From: Rhyacophila brunnea
Taxonomy: Eukaryota > Arthropoda > Insecta > Trichoptera > Rhyacophilidae
Direction: 5' to 3'
Length of the DNA: 64,000 nucleotides
NCBI GenBank assembly: GCA_022495005.1
Contig: JAGYXB010001758.1
Coordinates: 540,689-604,688, forward strand
Shown here: positions 50,721-62,199 of the stretch, in pieces
How positions within the stretch are numbered: position 1 is the stretch's first letter
How the letters are laid out: the number at the start of each line of letters is the position of its first letter
The notes under the pieces: generated by a model
Told to the model about the DNA's origin: nothing
Database searches by the model: none
The model's input: only the letters and a program-made list of their open reading frames with translations
Program-made: the position numbers and the translations under genes

Positions 50721-51468
50721 CACGATACATCATTGAAACGGCAAATAATTATCAACTATAGGCGCGACGAAATTTTGGACTTGCTGGCATTCGGAGAGAG
50801 AACGTCGAGCTGGGAACACGGCAATTTGTTTCGTGATGGCGACGGGGGTATTAATTCTTAAATCGTGTAAAGATGTCTAAAAACGTTACCCATTTACTTG
50901 AAAAAGAAAACATGTTAATGAATATATTATTATTGTTACTAATAGAACAATAAACAGAACATTAAATGGACGCATGTTGGATTTATATGACAAATTATAT
51001 TTCGGTCGGCATCGATGACATTATTAATGGACAACGCACTCAGTGCAGTAGCTAGCAAGTAAATTCGTGCATAACGACATTCGCACATGTATAGGCAGAC
51101 GTCACGCAATTTCCATTATGCGATATCACGCATCGGGAATTTATAGCAATATCACCTTTATTATAATGGTGTTAGAACAGTGTTTCTAGTGTCAATGTTA
51201 ATTTGAGCGAACCCGTTCGAACCGAACCATTCGGCAGACCCGACAAAAAGCATCAGGAATTTATAGCAATATCATCTTTATTGTAATGGCGTTAGAACAG
51301 ATTATGTCATTCGGCAGTCCCGACAAAAAAGTGAGTGTCATTTTTTTTCCAGATGCTTCGTCCATATCAATGCCATTGGTCGGCATGCGTCATTTGCACC
51401 CGCGACCCGCAATCCGCGCATCGCCTAGCCACGATCTTTTTAGACCGTGCCTCAACTGAGGTGTAGCC
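50721..51468 (+). mobile_element. TTAA MITE, family D copy 3, split by a hAT MITE
   Basis: TTAA at 50717-50720. The left end is decayed (CACGATACATCATTGAAACG) and the right end is CAACTGAGGTGTAGCC with a mutated TTAA. The interior matches copies 1, 2 and 4 (GGCGACGGGGGTATTAATTC) except for the insert 51013-51378. Confidence 0.82.
51013..51378 (+). mobile_element. Family E hAT-like MITE, copy 2, exact 8-bp TSD
   Basis: CGATGACATTATTAATGGAC...CATATCAATGCCATTG. GTCGGCAT at 51005-51012 and 51379-51386. Contains an internal partial duplication of GGAATTTATAGCAATATCA (51138 and 51259). Confidence 0.88.
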
Positions 51469-51916
51469 TTTACTAATGCATGGTGTATTAAAATGTTATT
51501 TGCCTAGTAATTTAATGAATGTAATGATAATAAATCATTACATTTTATATATAAGTTGAATGATTTGGCCTGAAGTATCCTTCTTCAAACACTAAAAACA
51601 TTACACATGGAGATATCATTTTTTTTCTGGGAATACATGATAATAATAGGTCATTTAAGAATAATACCTTATATATACAGAATCTTGAATTATTTACGAT
51701 AGCATATTTTAGGTTTCAAGTCGATTTAATTATTCCAGTACCAGTATTCATCCCCTCTTGTTGTAGATGTACAAGAAATGCTGCTATTAGATATCTGTTT
51801 TTCTATTTGTCATTTATGACGTAAGAGAAAGTATTATATTTCATTACGTATTATAAATTTATGGCTTCAATCCTACTGTTAAATAGAGAAAGGTGAGATT
51901 ATTTCGCTCTATTTTT

Positions 51917-52096
51917 TATGACGGCTCTCCCGCGCTGTCATGATGTCATATCTCGCGATTGCACGCGCCTAGTCGCTCGGCCGCACGCAACTGACACAAC
52001 GTCAGTTACTGACGCTTCACGCTCCCGCCGGATGCGAACCCGGACTTATCGCGTTCGCCGATTTAGCTACTTGCCACTGAGCTACTCGGTTGCTTC
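51917..52096 (-). repeat. tRNA-derived SINE (third type)
   Basis: The minus strand head GCAACCGAGTAGCTCAGTGG has a consensus A box (TAGCTCAGTGG), and GGGTTCGCATCC is the B box. A GC-rich body to about 51917 follows. The acceptor ends do not pair, so a tRNA gene is unlikely. Confidence 0.65.
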
Positions 52097-52307
52097 AGTC
52101 GTTAGGGGAGGGAAAAGGTTGAAATTAAACACGATTAGATATGGAGAGGGAGGGGTTGGGAGTTGTGGGGTCATTGGCGTGCTGCATTCAATTGTAAATT
52201 GAAGTTGATATGGATAGATATTCTGGTAAATTTTTAATTGACTACGGCTATTTCGGACTAATTATAAGATAAACCGGTCGTTTCAACGTCTTAAAACCGA
52301 CTACATT

Positions 52308-52440
52308 GACTACATGAAATTGAATACAAAATTGAAATGAAATTGAATCTGAATTGAAATTGAAATTGAATTGAAAATGAATTAAAGTTGAATTGAAATT
52401 AAATTGAAATTTAAATAAATTTCAAAATGATTTAACATCG
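52308..52440. repeat. ATTGAA-type low-complexity tract
   Basis: Degenerate tandem of ATTGAA and GAAATTGAATTGAAATTGAA units. Weaker continuation to about 52560. Confidence 0.75.
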
Positions 52441-52734
52441 CAATGAAATTGAACTGATTTTATAAAACTATCGTTGAATAATAATTTTAATCTTTTAATT
52501 AATTTATTATTAGGTACTTATAATTGAAAAAAACTCAACTGGAATTGAATTAAAATCGAATTGATATTAAATTTATAATTAACTACTTAATATTATTGTA
52601 TTATTGTGGGAATGAAGTAGCCAATGAAATGAGCGAAAACTAAGAAAATGTTGAAAATTAGATTTGTTGAATTTATTGAATTTCTACAGCAAAGTTCTAC
52701 AAAACACTTAGGTACTATTAAAGTGATTACATTT

Positions 52735-52850
52735 AACGCATTTAGTGCTAACACCGCGACTGGCGCGTTTGGAGTCGTTGGCCATTAGATATAATTAAAG
52801 TGTTATTTAAATGTCGTTTTTAAAAGGTAATTAAAAGGTTAGCAGTGATT
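52735..52850. repeat. Family K repeat copy
   Basis: CATTTAGTGCTAACACCGCG and GCGTTTGGAG match 29629-29755 almost base for base. Confidence 0.65.
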
Positions 52851-53399
52851 GATACGTATCATTCGCTTCAAAAAATAGCAATACTTATTGTAATATAATT
52901 ACACAAATAATTTTATTGCATATTTTTACCTCTCTCGGATTGACTTCTAATGCACGGCACTGGCCGATCAGTCATAGTGTTTAGCGGTTTTTATTGCATG
53001 CTCCGTGAAAGATTTAGCGTTGCTAATAAAATGCGTTATGAAAATTTCTTGGTAGCAACGATTTTAAATGCTTATTAGTACATAAAAATATTAATTTCAC
53101 ATTTGTCTGACGCCTGCCCTTAACATCTCCATAAGTTCAACGAAATGCAGCGATGTTAGTCGATTACGTTTTCATATTATTTGTATTTATTTATTTATTT
53201 AAAAAAGACACGTTGAGTACATAACAAATTATTAATTAAGGACGTTCACAACGTGACATTTAGAATAAAAGTACAAGTAATCAGTTAGAGAGAAAAAATA
53301 AAGCAAAAAATAGTTTTATCAAATAAAAAAACAAGAATATTAAAAAAAATATACAAATTAAACAATAAAAAGAATTTAAAAAACAGAATGTATAATGTA

Positions 53400-53640
53400 T
53401 TACTAAACATATCTACATCTCTAGGGAGTGTATTGATCAGCCTCACAGCCCTCGCTATTGGTGCCTGGTGAGCCTGACATGAGGAAACAGCTTGACGGGT
53501 GCATAAAAATCCAAATTTTCTAGAATATCGGGATTGGAAACTATACAACGCGAGAGTAGGGAAAAATGCTTTAAGAGCAGAAGTGACCTACGAGCTTGAA
53601 AAGAATGAAAGGCGAGCATGCCTTGAAGAAAGTTAGTCGG
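53400..53640 (-). pseudogene. LINE (jockey/CR1-like) reverse-transcriptase tail, frameshifted
   Basis: One frame reads FHSFQARRSLLLLKHFSLLS, then RCIVSNPDILENLDFYAPV; a second frame continues PIARAVRLINTLPRDVDMF. This order (ARR..L.....L..G......LL..L.F..P....R, then PI.R....N....D.F) is that of the C-terminal end of LINE ORF2 proteins. Confidence 0.5.
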
Positions 53641-54699
53641 AAAATACTCGTTTGAGAAGGTGTTAGGCATAATACTCACCAAAAAAGCGTTCGGTGCGCT
53701 CACTACTGAGTAGGACCCCTCCCACCCGCGCATTACCCTTCACCTATGTAATAAGGGGCTCAAGGAGCACAAAATAATTATTATTATCAGCGTCTCTCAT
53801 AACAAAGCAATAAAAATATTATTAAATTTATCGGGGCTTGTAATTAATATCGGACACGCAATAACTAAACAAAGAGTTCACTGTTCTTAAATAATGGCTT
53901 CTCGCCCGTCTATCGACGACGCTTCGAGGAGCGTGATTTTGCTTGCCGTGTTCAATGAATGAACTACGTTGTATTTTCGTTAATTTGTATCGCTGAGAAG
54001 CCAAAAACGGTGACTCATGGGGCAGGCGGGCACAATGCGTCGTCAAGTCCAGTGTCCGCTGGCGTATTTGATTACGTTGTATTTTCGATGATTCACATAG
54101 AAAATGCGCGAGCGCCCCGCAAGCCTGCTTTAGTGGACTTTATGCCTTAAAAGGAAAATAATTATAAAATTTAAAATAAAGATGACGAAGAAATTTTATT
54201 ACTATAAATTATCCTACTATATATAGATATATATTATGAATAATACATAATATAAGGTTGTATTTTTATGAGAACTATTGTTCACTATTTACACAATTCC
54301 TATTACATAGATTGGAAGAAAAGGGAGGACATTGTAGTCGCGTAACAATATTTAAATTAAAATCAAGCAAAAGACACCAGAGCAAAACAAATTGTCTCCT
54401 CACCCAGCACTTGCAAGTTCTTCTGACAGCATTGTAGCTCAGTGTCCTTCTGTAAATATTTCAGCATTCACTTAGGTAATATTCTTAACATCTCTTCGGG
54501 TACTCGGGAAGTCCCCTCCCCAGTCATCTGCTTGCTAAACGTAAAATATGTAAATCATAAATTTTCTTTTGCATTTTTTTGAAACTATTTAAACGGATCG
54601 CTCGGTGTATCCTACGCGCCCATTACGATGCACAGCCGGTGAAACTCACCGTGGCCTTACCTGTGGGTAAGCATAACCACATGCAGTCTGTGTAGATCA
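53641..54699. other. Unassigned intergenic DNA
   Basis: A moderately GC-rich block (53880-54130) contains ACGTTGTATTTTCG twice (53967 and 54076). No gene or repeat terminus assigned. Confidence 0.4.
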
Positions 54700-55232
54700 G
54701 GAAACACAGAATTAATGGGAACTAAAATAGGTACCTAACGGGTGTGGAGTAACAGGTAACCGATCTCAAGTGTGGAGGAATATGGTATAAACTTAATCAC
54801 GTGTCAAGAATACGTCATTTTAAGCTTGTCCTTTGTTCTGATCACTGCTTTCGGTTTATCCACTGACGCTCATTTAATATTAGTGTATTTGAAGGTTGCA
54901 ACACACTCTATTGCACGTCTATAGGTAATGTGTGATTCATTTTCGTAGGACACTCACACGTTTAAAACCATGGGGCGGCAGGTTATATGAAAGTATGGTG
55001 AAGCGGGCTGGTAATGATGTTGCGGCAAAATTTCCACGTTAACATTATATTATATGGGTATGTTATGACCAAAGTAAATCCTCCGTGATACCCTGATTTT
55101 TTTTTTATCACGTCGCTATTTCTCGTAAGTTGTCGGCTATTGTTGGCGTGCTTCATTCAGTCGTATGAGAAAGCCGATACTTGCCCCTCTTTTTATTTAA
55201 TACCTCTATGTTTAAAACCATATTCAAAAAAT
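54700..55232 (-). repeat. Family H repeat, copy 4, split by family N
   Basis: AACACAGAATTAATGGGAAC, GTGTCAAGAATACGTCATTT, GAAGGTTGCAACACACTC and TTTCGTAGGACACTCACAC are the reverse of family H. It resumes after the family N insertion (ATTCAAAAAATAGTGTA). Confidence 0.75.
54972..55209 (-). mobile_element. Family N element, copy 2, 12-bp TSD
   Basis: Reverse copy of 24030-24289 (GGGGCGGCAGGTTATATG ... GAGGGGCAAGTATCGGC on the other strand). GTTTAAAACCAT is exact at 54960-54971 and 55210-55221. Confidence 0.78.
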
Positions 55233-55549
55233 AGTGTACGGAAAGACCGTCCAACCTCTTTGGGTCGTATAGTATATAAAATTCATGTATAAATAAAACA
55301 CGCTTTAGGTACAGGAAACAAATAAATTTTGAAAATAGCCGATATACTGGATTATTTGTTAGGTTAGGTTAGGTTTACATTCTTGAATTCATGAGTTTTG
55401 CCAAAATCTGACATGAAAATTGAATTAATGTTCATATTATATCCAATAAACTTGGAGACCGTATAGTATACGGTCATATCTTTTCGATAAGAAAGCTGAC
55501 GGCAAACTGTGCAACGGTGAAATGTTTTACGTACAATTTACATGTAACC
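55233..55549 (-). repeat. Family C repeat, copy 6
   Basis: GACCGTCCAACCTCTTTGGG through GTTAGGTTAGGTTAGG and GACCGTATAGTATACGGTC to TACAATTTACATGTAAC. Confidence 0.78.
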
Positions 55550-55699
55550 ATCGCGCACACCGTTTTCCTCGAGGTCCACTAAGCTTTAAGTTTCATCACA
55601 CATCTTTCAGGTTTTGATGTTACAATACCGATATATTAGACCAATACCTATCAGCAATACTTGTTGAATATTAACATTCGTCACCTGTTATGTTCATTT

Positions 55700-55917
55700 T
55701 TAAACATAACCAACTTTAACCCGCTGGCAACTCAAAATAATATCGATGGTCAAGTTGGAAGAGCGTTCGGTGAATAAACAGATGTCGCTGTTTGAATTTC
55801 CGGAGACAATGTCAGATCGCGTGGTGTTACAGTAGAAACATGGCTTTTTGATTTCGTCTGCCACCCAGAACAGTCGTGCTCCGGTTGGGTCTACCCAATA
55901 GTAATCATGGACGTCAC
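55700..55917 (-). CDS. Candidate orphan terminal exon, unknown protein
   Basis: After the acceptor-like CGAGCTCCGTTAG the minus strand is open for 71 codons to TAA (55702-55700). Translation starts DVHDYYWVDPTGARLFWVAD and has KKPCFYCNTT, then a Ser/Asn-rich part. There are four Cys, no Met and no known domain that I recognise. Base composition is richer in GC than the surroundings and the block matches none of the repeats here. No partner exon or poly(A) signal was found; it may be chance or an unrecognised transposon piece. Confidence 0.2.
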
Positions 55918-56999
55918 CTAACGGAGCTCGATGAAGCCGTCATGTCAAGAGTCTCTGATCGTTCCAATTGGGTATTTTAAAACTATTTAATTGATCCACC
56001 ATTCTTGCTTTATTTCTTTTCAAACTTAGCCGCTTGTATTTAAAGTAAGATATTTCAAATTCCAGTTATCAGTTGCGAGATTTCTGAAAAAGTAGCGGAG
56101 TTCGGCTTGGAAAAGATCAGGTAGCTTCATGACCCGGTTTCATGTTTCATGCTCATGTTTGCTTATTTTACTTTATCAGGAATCCATTTATTTTGTAATT
56201 GTGACGTCAAAAATCACAATTACAAAATTTTATACATAACACACCTTACTATTAAAACCGCGTAAGTCTGCTTGAGAAGAATGTGGAGGGGGAGAAAAAA
56301 GCGTACCTAATGAAAAAAATATTTTAAACACCTCTCTAATCTATGAATCTGCTAACACTGGTTGTGAAATACGAGGTTTTAGTTCCATCTTTGAAACCAT
56401 GAAACCTACGAGTTTTTAAATTTGTCGATAGATGGACCGCATACTAGTCTAGAGAACCGAGGTTTTGATATGATTTAAAATGTTTTTTCGTTTAAATTTT
56501 GTGATCAAACTTCATTTTTCCATAATATTGGACTTACGAGGTATTAATAATAAGGAGACAATATGTGTAATTTAAATTCTATAACTGAGAAGGCTTGGTA
56601 TAATATGCAAATCAAATGGGAAGGAGATCCTACGTCCTACTCTAGTTTGTAAATTTTTCTCACTGTATCAGTCAACAAATCCGAAGTGACACGAACAGAA
56701 TGTATTGTATTATTTAGGGTTTAGAAATTTAAGAAGAGGTTGCATGTAATCACGTTGGATTCCTCGGGGGACAGGGTTGGATGTCCCGCGGGAGTTTGCG
56801 GAGATTTCATCCCCCCAATAAAGGGACATAGGATGTATGTCCCCAAAATTATAGGAACTCTAAATCTGCGATATTATAATTAGATAGTCAATCTAGTCGT
56901 GGTTTTTCATATAACAGATAAAGCGGTCATTCGCCAAAAAGTATCCAAATCTTAAAAATATACGTAGGTAAATATTTAGTAAAACAAAAATCACATACG
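55918..56999. other. Unassigned intergenic DNA
   Basis: No repeat match to the other families and no gene that I can support. Confidence 0.4.
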
Positions 57000-57571
57000 C
57001 ATATAGATAGAAGAATATTTTTTATCTATTATGGTTTGGTTAGGCAGGATTTAAATGATTTTAAAAAACTACCCAACACCATCTGCATTTCACAACGTTT
57101 TTATTAGCTCGTATTCTTATTTGTCCAGTGGTTCTTTGTCCGGTACAAATCTTGCAATCGATTTTTAACTAACTTCCTGACTAGCTAGACATTTGAAACT
57201 TTTAGAATATATCAGAACACGATTCCAATGCATTTTTTTAATACTTTTAGTCATCTTTAAGCAGAATTGAATTCATTATCAGCTAATTCTGTTTTGTATG
57301 AAAAGTTATTTCGACACCATTATTGGTTGCTAGGGGTCTGGCGTCATAGCAAATAAATTATTAATGTATACGTGCGTTACTATGGAAATCAATATGACAT
57401 GTCAAGTACAATTTTTTTTGATCGTTTAAGCTAGTTTATATGGTTCAACAGAATTTAAAAACGTTGTATATAAAAAGTTCTTTTTATCTTGTAATTATGT
57501 ATTCTTTATGTGTAAAATTTAATGTGCACTATTTATTTATCTCCACAGACTACCTCCGCCCTTCGCCATTG
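57000..57571. repeat. Family A right part, split by family B
   Basis: ATAGATAGAAGAATATTTTT up to ACCATCTGCATTT, then family B, then AATGTGCACTATTTATTTAT and the end CGCCCTTCGCCATTG. Confidence 0.7.
57090..57493 (-). repeat. Family B repeat, copy 5 (nested in family A)
   Basis: Reverse orientation: CACAACGTTTTTATTAGCTC ... TTCTTTTTATCTTGTA. The only reversed copy. Confidence 0.82.
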
Positions 57572-57979
57572 AGGTAAGTAGATAGAGTTACCACTTAATA
57601 TCTTTGCACTCCGGCTCGAGGATTAAAATTATGTACATAATAAATATTCTTAAAAATATTTTTTGATGTCGATACCTATATTATCTATGTATTCATTTAT
57701 TAATGCAAGTGAATAAAATTTGATCTAATTTTATGCGAGGTAATCAGGCAAAGTGGCGTATCAGTGCAGTAAAAAATTCAAAAATAGTGCAAAGTTATAA
57801 AGCATATTATACTCTACCTAAATAATATTATGTAAAAGACGATTCAATCAATCAATATTATTGGAGAAAGCATCTGGGAGAGGGGGTCATCCGAATTAAA
57901 TGGTAAAATCAGTAATAATTATAATCAGGCAACACACGAATGAGGAACGTGTGTTATCTTCTGGGTGAGGTTGTAAAAA

Positions 57980-58110
57980 GGTATAATTCTCGAGTGTGGA
58001 GAAGTATGGGATAAACTTTATCATGGTTTAAAAAGTATGTTATTTTCAAAAGTCACGTCTGTGCATGAATTCAAGTTTATCAGGAGCCTAACCGAAACGC
58101 GCATTCAATA
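57980..58110 (-). repeat. Family H fragment
   Basis: GTGTGGAGAAGTATGGGATA and the CATTCAATATTGGGG context match the family H end in reverse. Confidence 0.45.
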
Positions 58111-58210
58111 TTGGGGTTTGTATTTCTTGAATTTTATGGCCAGACCGTCATTAAATAATCAATCAAATCTGACTTCAAACCCTTGGCGAATGGTAACTGG
58201 CTTTATCTAC

Positions 58211-59501
58211 TAGTGTCAAAGGTTGGAGGTAGGCAGTTAAGATAATGAGAAAAAGTTTAGTGTGCATAAATAATGCACACTAAACCTTTTCAGTCAAACG
58301 TCTTTGTTTTCAGTGAACTAAGACTACAATGTGTAGATAGTGTTAAAATTCAATTAAACCCTGCCTAATCCAAGCCATAGTAGATAATAGTCAAAAATAT
58401 TCGTTTATATATGAAATATCTGAAATTATGCTATTAAACCATACACAATAAAATTATAGATATTTTGGTTTAGGCAGAGCTTAATGAAATTTTAAAAACT
58501 AACTATCACGTGTTAATTATTTTTGTAGGATCGCCCATATCATACGTAAACTATTGTGGTTTGGTTTAGACAGGGCTTAATTGAATTTAAAAAAATTAAC
58601 CAGCACCATCTGCAAATTGTATCCTTAGTTAAATGAAAACAAATAATTAGTATGACTGACAAAGTTTATTTCGAATCTTAACAGCCTACCTCAATCCCTC
58701 ACTACTCTGCCCTTCCAAGGAAGAAGGCAGTAACTCGCAAAATTTATGAAATTAAGTTATGAATGCCATCCGTTAGGTAATTTTGAAAGCTATATATTCT
58801 GTTCACTTTAAAATCAGTATTATCACTAAAATACCGTTAAAATCCTTAGTGAAAAAATAGACATCTTCTAAAATAATACATTTTTTTTAGCAAAAAGGCA
58901 GTAATTGCACCTATTCATTGCAGTTACTGCTTGTTTATTATTACTTTGTATTTCGACTTTCGAGGGTATACTGACAGAACGCATTAACTCATTGCTGTTT
59001 TTCTGTTTTAAATGCCAAAATGTATACAATTTTACGCTCTACGTCCTGGTAAAACGCACAAAGGCATAGGATTTATTGGTGAGAAAATAGAAACATTATC
59101 AAATCATACTGTTATTTTTTTATTCTGATAGAAAGCATGATAATGACCTAATGTGTTCTGCGTATACAAAATACAGGACTTGTAACATGTCGTATATTGT
59201 GTTTGCAATAAAGGTTAGTCTTTATAACGTAGAAAATTTTTTTTAAATCATAAAAAAATCTATGTGGGAGAACGCTTTGAAAAAAAAATTAAAGTCCTTT
59301 TTGCGATTTTCTCATAACTTGTTTTATTGAGTTAATGATTTCTGTCCCTCGATTTTAACATCCTACTAATAAAAATTATCATCGTTTTTATTAATTCACA
59401 GTATTAATACCTATTAAAGTTTGAAAAAACACATTATGTCATTTATCTCGAAAGTGTGTGAGAGTCAGTTACTGCCTTCTTCCTTAGAAGGGCAGTACTG
59501 T
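58211..59501. mobile_element. Family A element with an insertion in its terminal repeat
   Basis: Left end TAGTGTCAAAGGTTGGAGG. The right arm TTAACAGCCTACCTC reaches CCCTCACTACT, where a 790-bp element interrupts the terminal CACTG; the last G resumes at 59501. Confidence 0.6.
58707..59496. mobile_element. 790-bp element with CTGCCCTTC TIRs and TACT duplication
   Basis: CTGCCCTTCCAAGGAAGAAG...CTTCTTCCTTAGAAGGGCAG; TIR of about 29 bp with one mismatch. TACT at 58703-58706 and 59497-59500. Internal copies of AAGGCAGTAA in both orientations. No ORF. I do not recognise the superfamily. Confidence 0.75.
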
Positions 59502-59679
59502 TCTCCGCTGTCCTTTATTTTGTGTTTTACGAATCAAGGTAGAGGTAAAATAAATTATCTACCACTATTATTTTATTTACCAGTGAATTCGTAGAAAACA
59601 CATTCGATTTCGATAAAGTGTTAAGATATAAAAATTTTCTTCACCGAAATCTCCTAATAAAATCGCCAACCACCGTCTA

Positions 59680-59740
59680 GAAGGGAAGGTCGTGCCAGGC
59701 GCAGGAGCCCGGGGTTCGTGTCCCGCCCGAGCCTTCGTGC
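59680..59740 (+). repeat. tRNA-like B-box sequence
   Basis: GCCCGGGGTTCGTGTCCCGC has a B box and pairing T arm. No clear A box or acceptor stem. Probably a SINE head remnant. Confidence 0.35.
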
Positions 59741-59982
59741 AAATAATTACACTCCACCGAATAAGTTTTGCGTGATTTTTACTTCGGAGCAAGGAAACGA
59801 TTTTATACAATCTTTGAGGGTTTCTACAAACATACTTATGGTGGAGAATTACTCAATATCGTCCTATGGTTGTGGCTTTGATAGCATTATTATTACATTT
59901 ATGCATACAAACGACGTGAAGCGATGGCATAAATGCAGTCACATAATATTGTATGGAATTTATCGCAGGTAGATAGATATCG

Positions 59983-60060
59983 TATCCGGAAATTTGTACG
60001 TAAAAAGTTCACCGCAGGACACTTATAACATTTCACCGTGGAGTATATTTGTACGTGTGG
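59983..60060 (-). repeat. Family C fragment
   Basis: TATCCGGAAATTTGTACGTA and ACATTTCACCGTGGAG. Confidence 0.5.
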
Positions 60061-60239
60061 AGGCCCTAGACACAGTGACGATGCAATCCAACTGTTACCT
60101 TTAGTATAGCGCAAGGTTCCATAGATTTGGCAGAAAAAAAGACAAGTTCCAGATGTAAGCATAGTCGATGATATAAAGTGTAACAATAATCAGATTAGCC
60201 CTATCTAATTTCTAGGCACTAGAAGCAATAGTATCTGTC

Positions 60240-60375
60240 TATTTTAATATATTGAAGAGGACTTATTGAATTGGGTGTCTTCTATGTGATTTTAATACGG
60301 TCCAGTACAAGACCCTCTATAGTCAGGCCATTTCATGAAGATATCAATTTCTATCATAGTGTTAGTTATTTTTTA
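60240..60375 (+). repeat. Family F repeat, copy 2
   Basis: ATTGAAGAGGACTTATTGAA through TAGTGTTAGTTATTTTT, near-identical to 41540-41690. Confidence 0.7.
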
Positions 60376-60787
60376 TACTTTGAATGCAATATGGTAAAAT
60401 ATTAAATTTGTAGAAAATGATAATTATTTCAAGTTGAAAAAAAATGGTACCTAATATTATGCAAAATAAATTCTTCATTTACTGCGAAAATGTTACCGAA
60501 TCGTATTTGAATTTACGCAGGACTACTATCGGAACTCTCAATTTAGTGCCGTAGTCTAACTATATACTTTCATTTAAGTTTTCTTGGAGAGGAATCTTGA
60601 TCTGAAGTGTTTCTGTAAACCGTTGTAGGACTTATTTGCCAGAGGAATTATTTTACTAAATGCTAAAAGCTTACTAAAAGCTGATGTCGTTTTGAAAAGT
60701 GATGTATGAGTATGATCCTAGATACTTTCAAGAATTCGTCAACTTTCTTGAGCTTTCTTTTTTCAGCGTTTACTTAGCGGTAACGCT

Positions 60788-61152
60788 CCTTTCACATTAA
60801 ACGGTTTTGACCGTACGCCAAAAATCGAACGGCGACATTATTTTAGTGGCGTGAAGAAGGGCATGGCCCTTTTCACATTACACGGCGACGGTTAAAAAAC
60901 GAAACGGTGCCTTATAGCAGCCATCCATTTCTACTGTATTCACGGCGGACTCATTGATGTACGTGACCTAATGCACGCATTCACATTAGACGGTTTTAAA
61001 TCAATAACATTCAACCACAAATTGAGCTTGTGATGGAAAAAAACCGTGCATAAACCGTATATTGTGAAAAGAGCGTGAACTTGTTGCCGATTCGGATTTT
61101 TACCGATCGTTTTTTTTCCGTACGGTTAAAACCGTGTAGTGTGAAATAAGGG
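60788..61152. mobile_element. MITE with CCTTTCACA...CGG ends
   Basis: Left CCTTTCACATTAAACGGTTT and right AAACCGTGTAGTGTGAAA, with GACCGTACG / CGTACGGTT inward. Internal TTTTCACATTACACGGCG and TTCACATTAGACGG repeats. No clear target duplication. Confidence 0.65.
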
Positions 61153-61218
61153 TAATTCATGATAAACATGTTTTATACATTTTAAACTTTCGCCATACCA
61201 CTACTATTATCTTCTTTC

Positions 61219-61448
61219 GACCATGTCCGATCCTATTAGGATCATATGAGCCTCCACAGAGTGGAAGTTTGTATTAACAGATTTTGTTTTTACGAGAAAT
61301 GGATGTCAGCCACTTGCTCAACCTATTAGGTCCATACTCTGACTCATACACAAATTGAAAAACAATATATGTACTTGCCAGACCCAGGATTCGAACCTGG
61401 GACCCACGATACTATAGTCCGACGCTTAAGCCGCGCAGCCATCGTGGG
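61219..61448 (-). repeat. tRNA-derived SINE, complete reverse copy
   Basis: The reverse of the 41799-42040 SINE. The head reads CCCACGATGGCTGCGCGGCT and CAGGTTCGAATCCTGGGTC (perfect B box), and the body ends at CGGACATGGTCG. Confidence 0.88.
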
Positions 61449-62199
61449 AGTATTTCAGTATTATAAGTAAGTATTATATTATAATATAAAATGACAGCCA
61501 AAGAAACTTGGCACAAAATTTCCACTCTACTTTTTTTCAAAAACCATCCATAAACTTTTGATGCGCCCCTCTAATCGGCTACCACAAATCTGATTTTATT
61601 TAGACGGCCATCCATTCAGAGAGCGAAAATCGCGAGGGGCGGTTGATTAGTTTCGAGAAGCTCATCCCGGACGATCTACGTGGGCCGGGGTGAGTTAAGG
61701 GATGAAAATAAATAGAAGCGATTTACTTAGCCCTCCCTTTGCGGCGAAGTCCGCAGAGGAAACTAAATGAATACAGGAAAAACTCCCTACTGCAAAACAA
61801 TGAAAGCGTTGGAATATTGTTTGACGGATTTTTCTTCTTGGTACAGTCATCATCAGTCTATCCAGTGGCTAGTGGTAGACGCTAAACACATTGACTGATT
61901 TTGAGGCCCATTCAACGATTTTTTAATCTTGTATCAATTATAACTATATATGGTTTCTATGTTACAAAGTAGGTACCTATCTATGTTCAATAAAGAATGT
62001 TATTTTTTTTTCATTTAACTGACAATACGTGGTGTAAATAATATATTATATTATTAATTTAAATAACACACAAATTTTATCGTACTGATTCCACTTATAT
62101 TAAAAAATATTGGACTGGTTTCGTTTGCCTCAGAGGGACATTTTCAACTATAAGATTATACAACAAATATACATTTTATACTAAACCATTTATAGTAAT
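61449..62199. other. Unassigned intergenic DNA
   Basis: 61600-61780 is somewhat GC-rich (GAGGGGCGG, GGGCCGGGGTGAG). No gene or repeat assigned. Confidence 0.4.

Noticed and set aside
52021..52096. Functional tRNA gene on the minus strand
   Set aside because: Perfect A and B boxes but no closing acceptor stem; a GC-rich SINE body follows.
56032..56134. Short minus-strand frame MKLPDLFQAELRYFF... as an upstream exon for 55700-55917
   Set aside because: It ends in a stop without a GT donor, so it cannot be joined.
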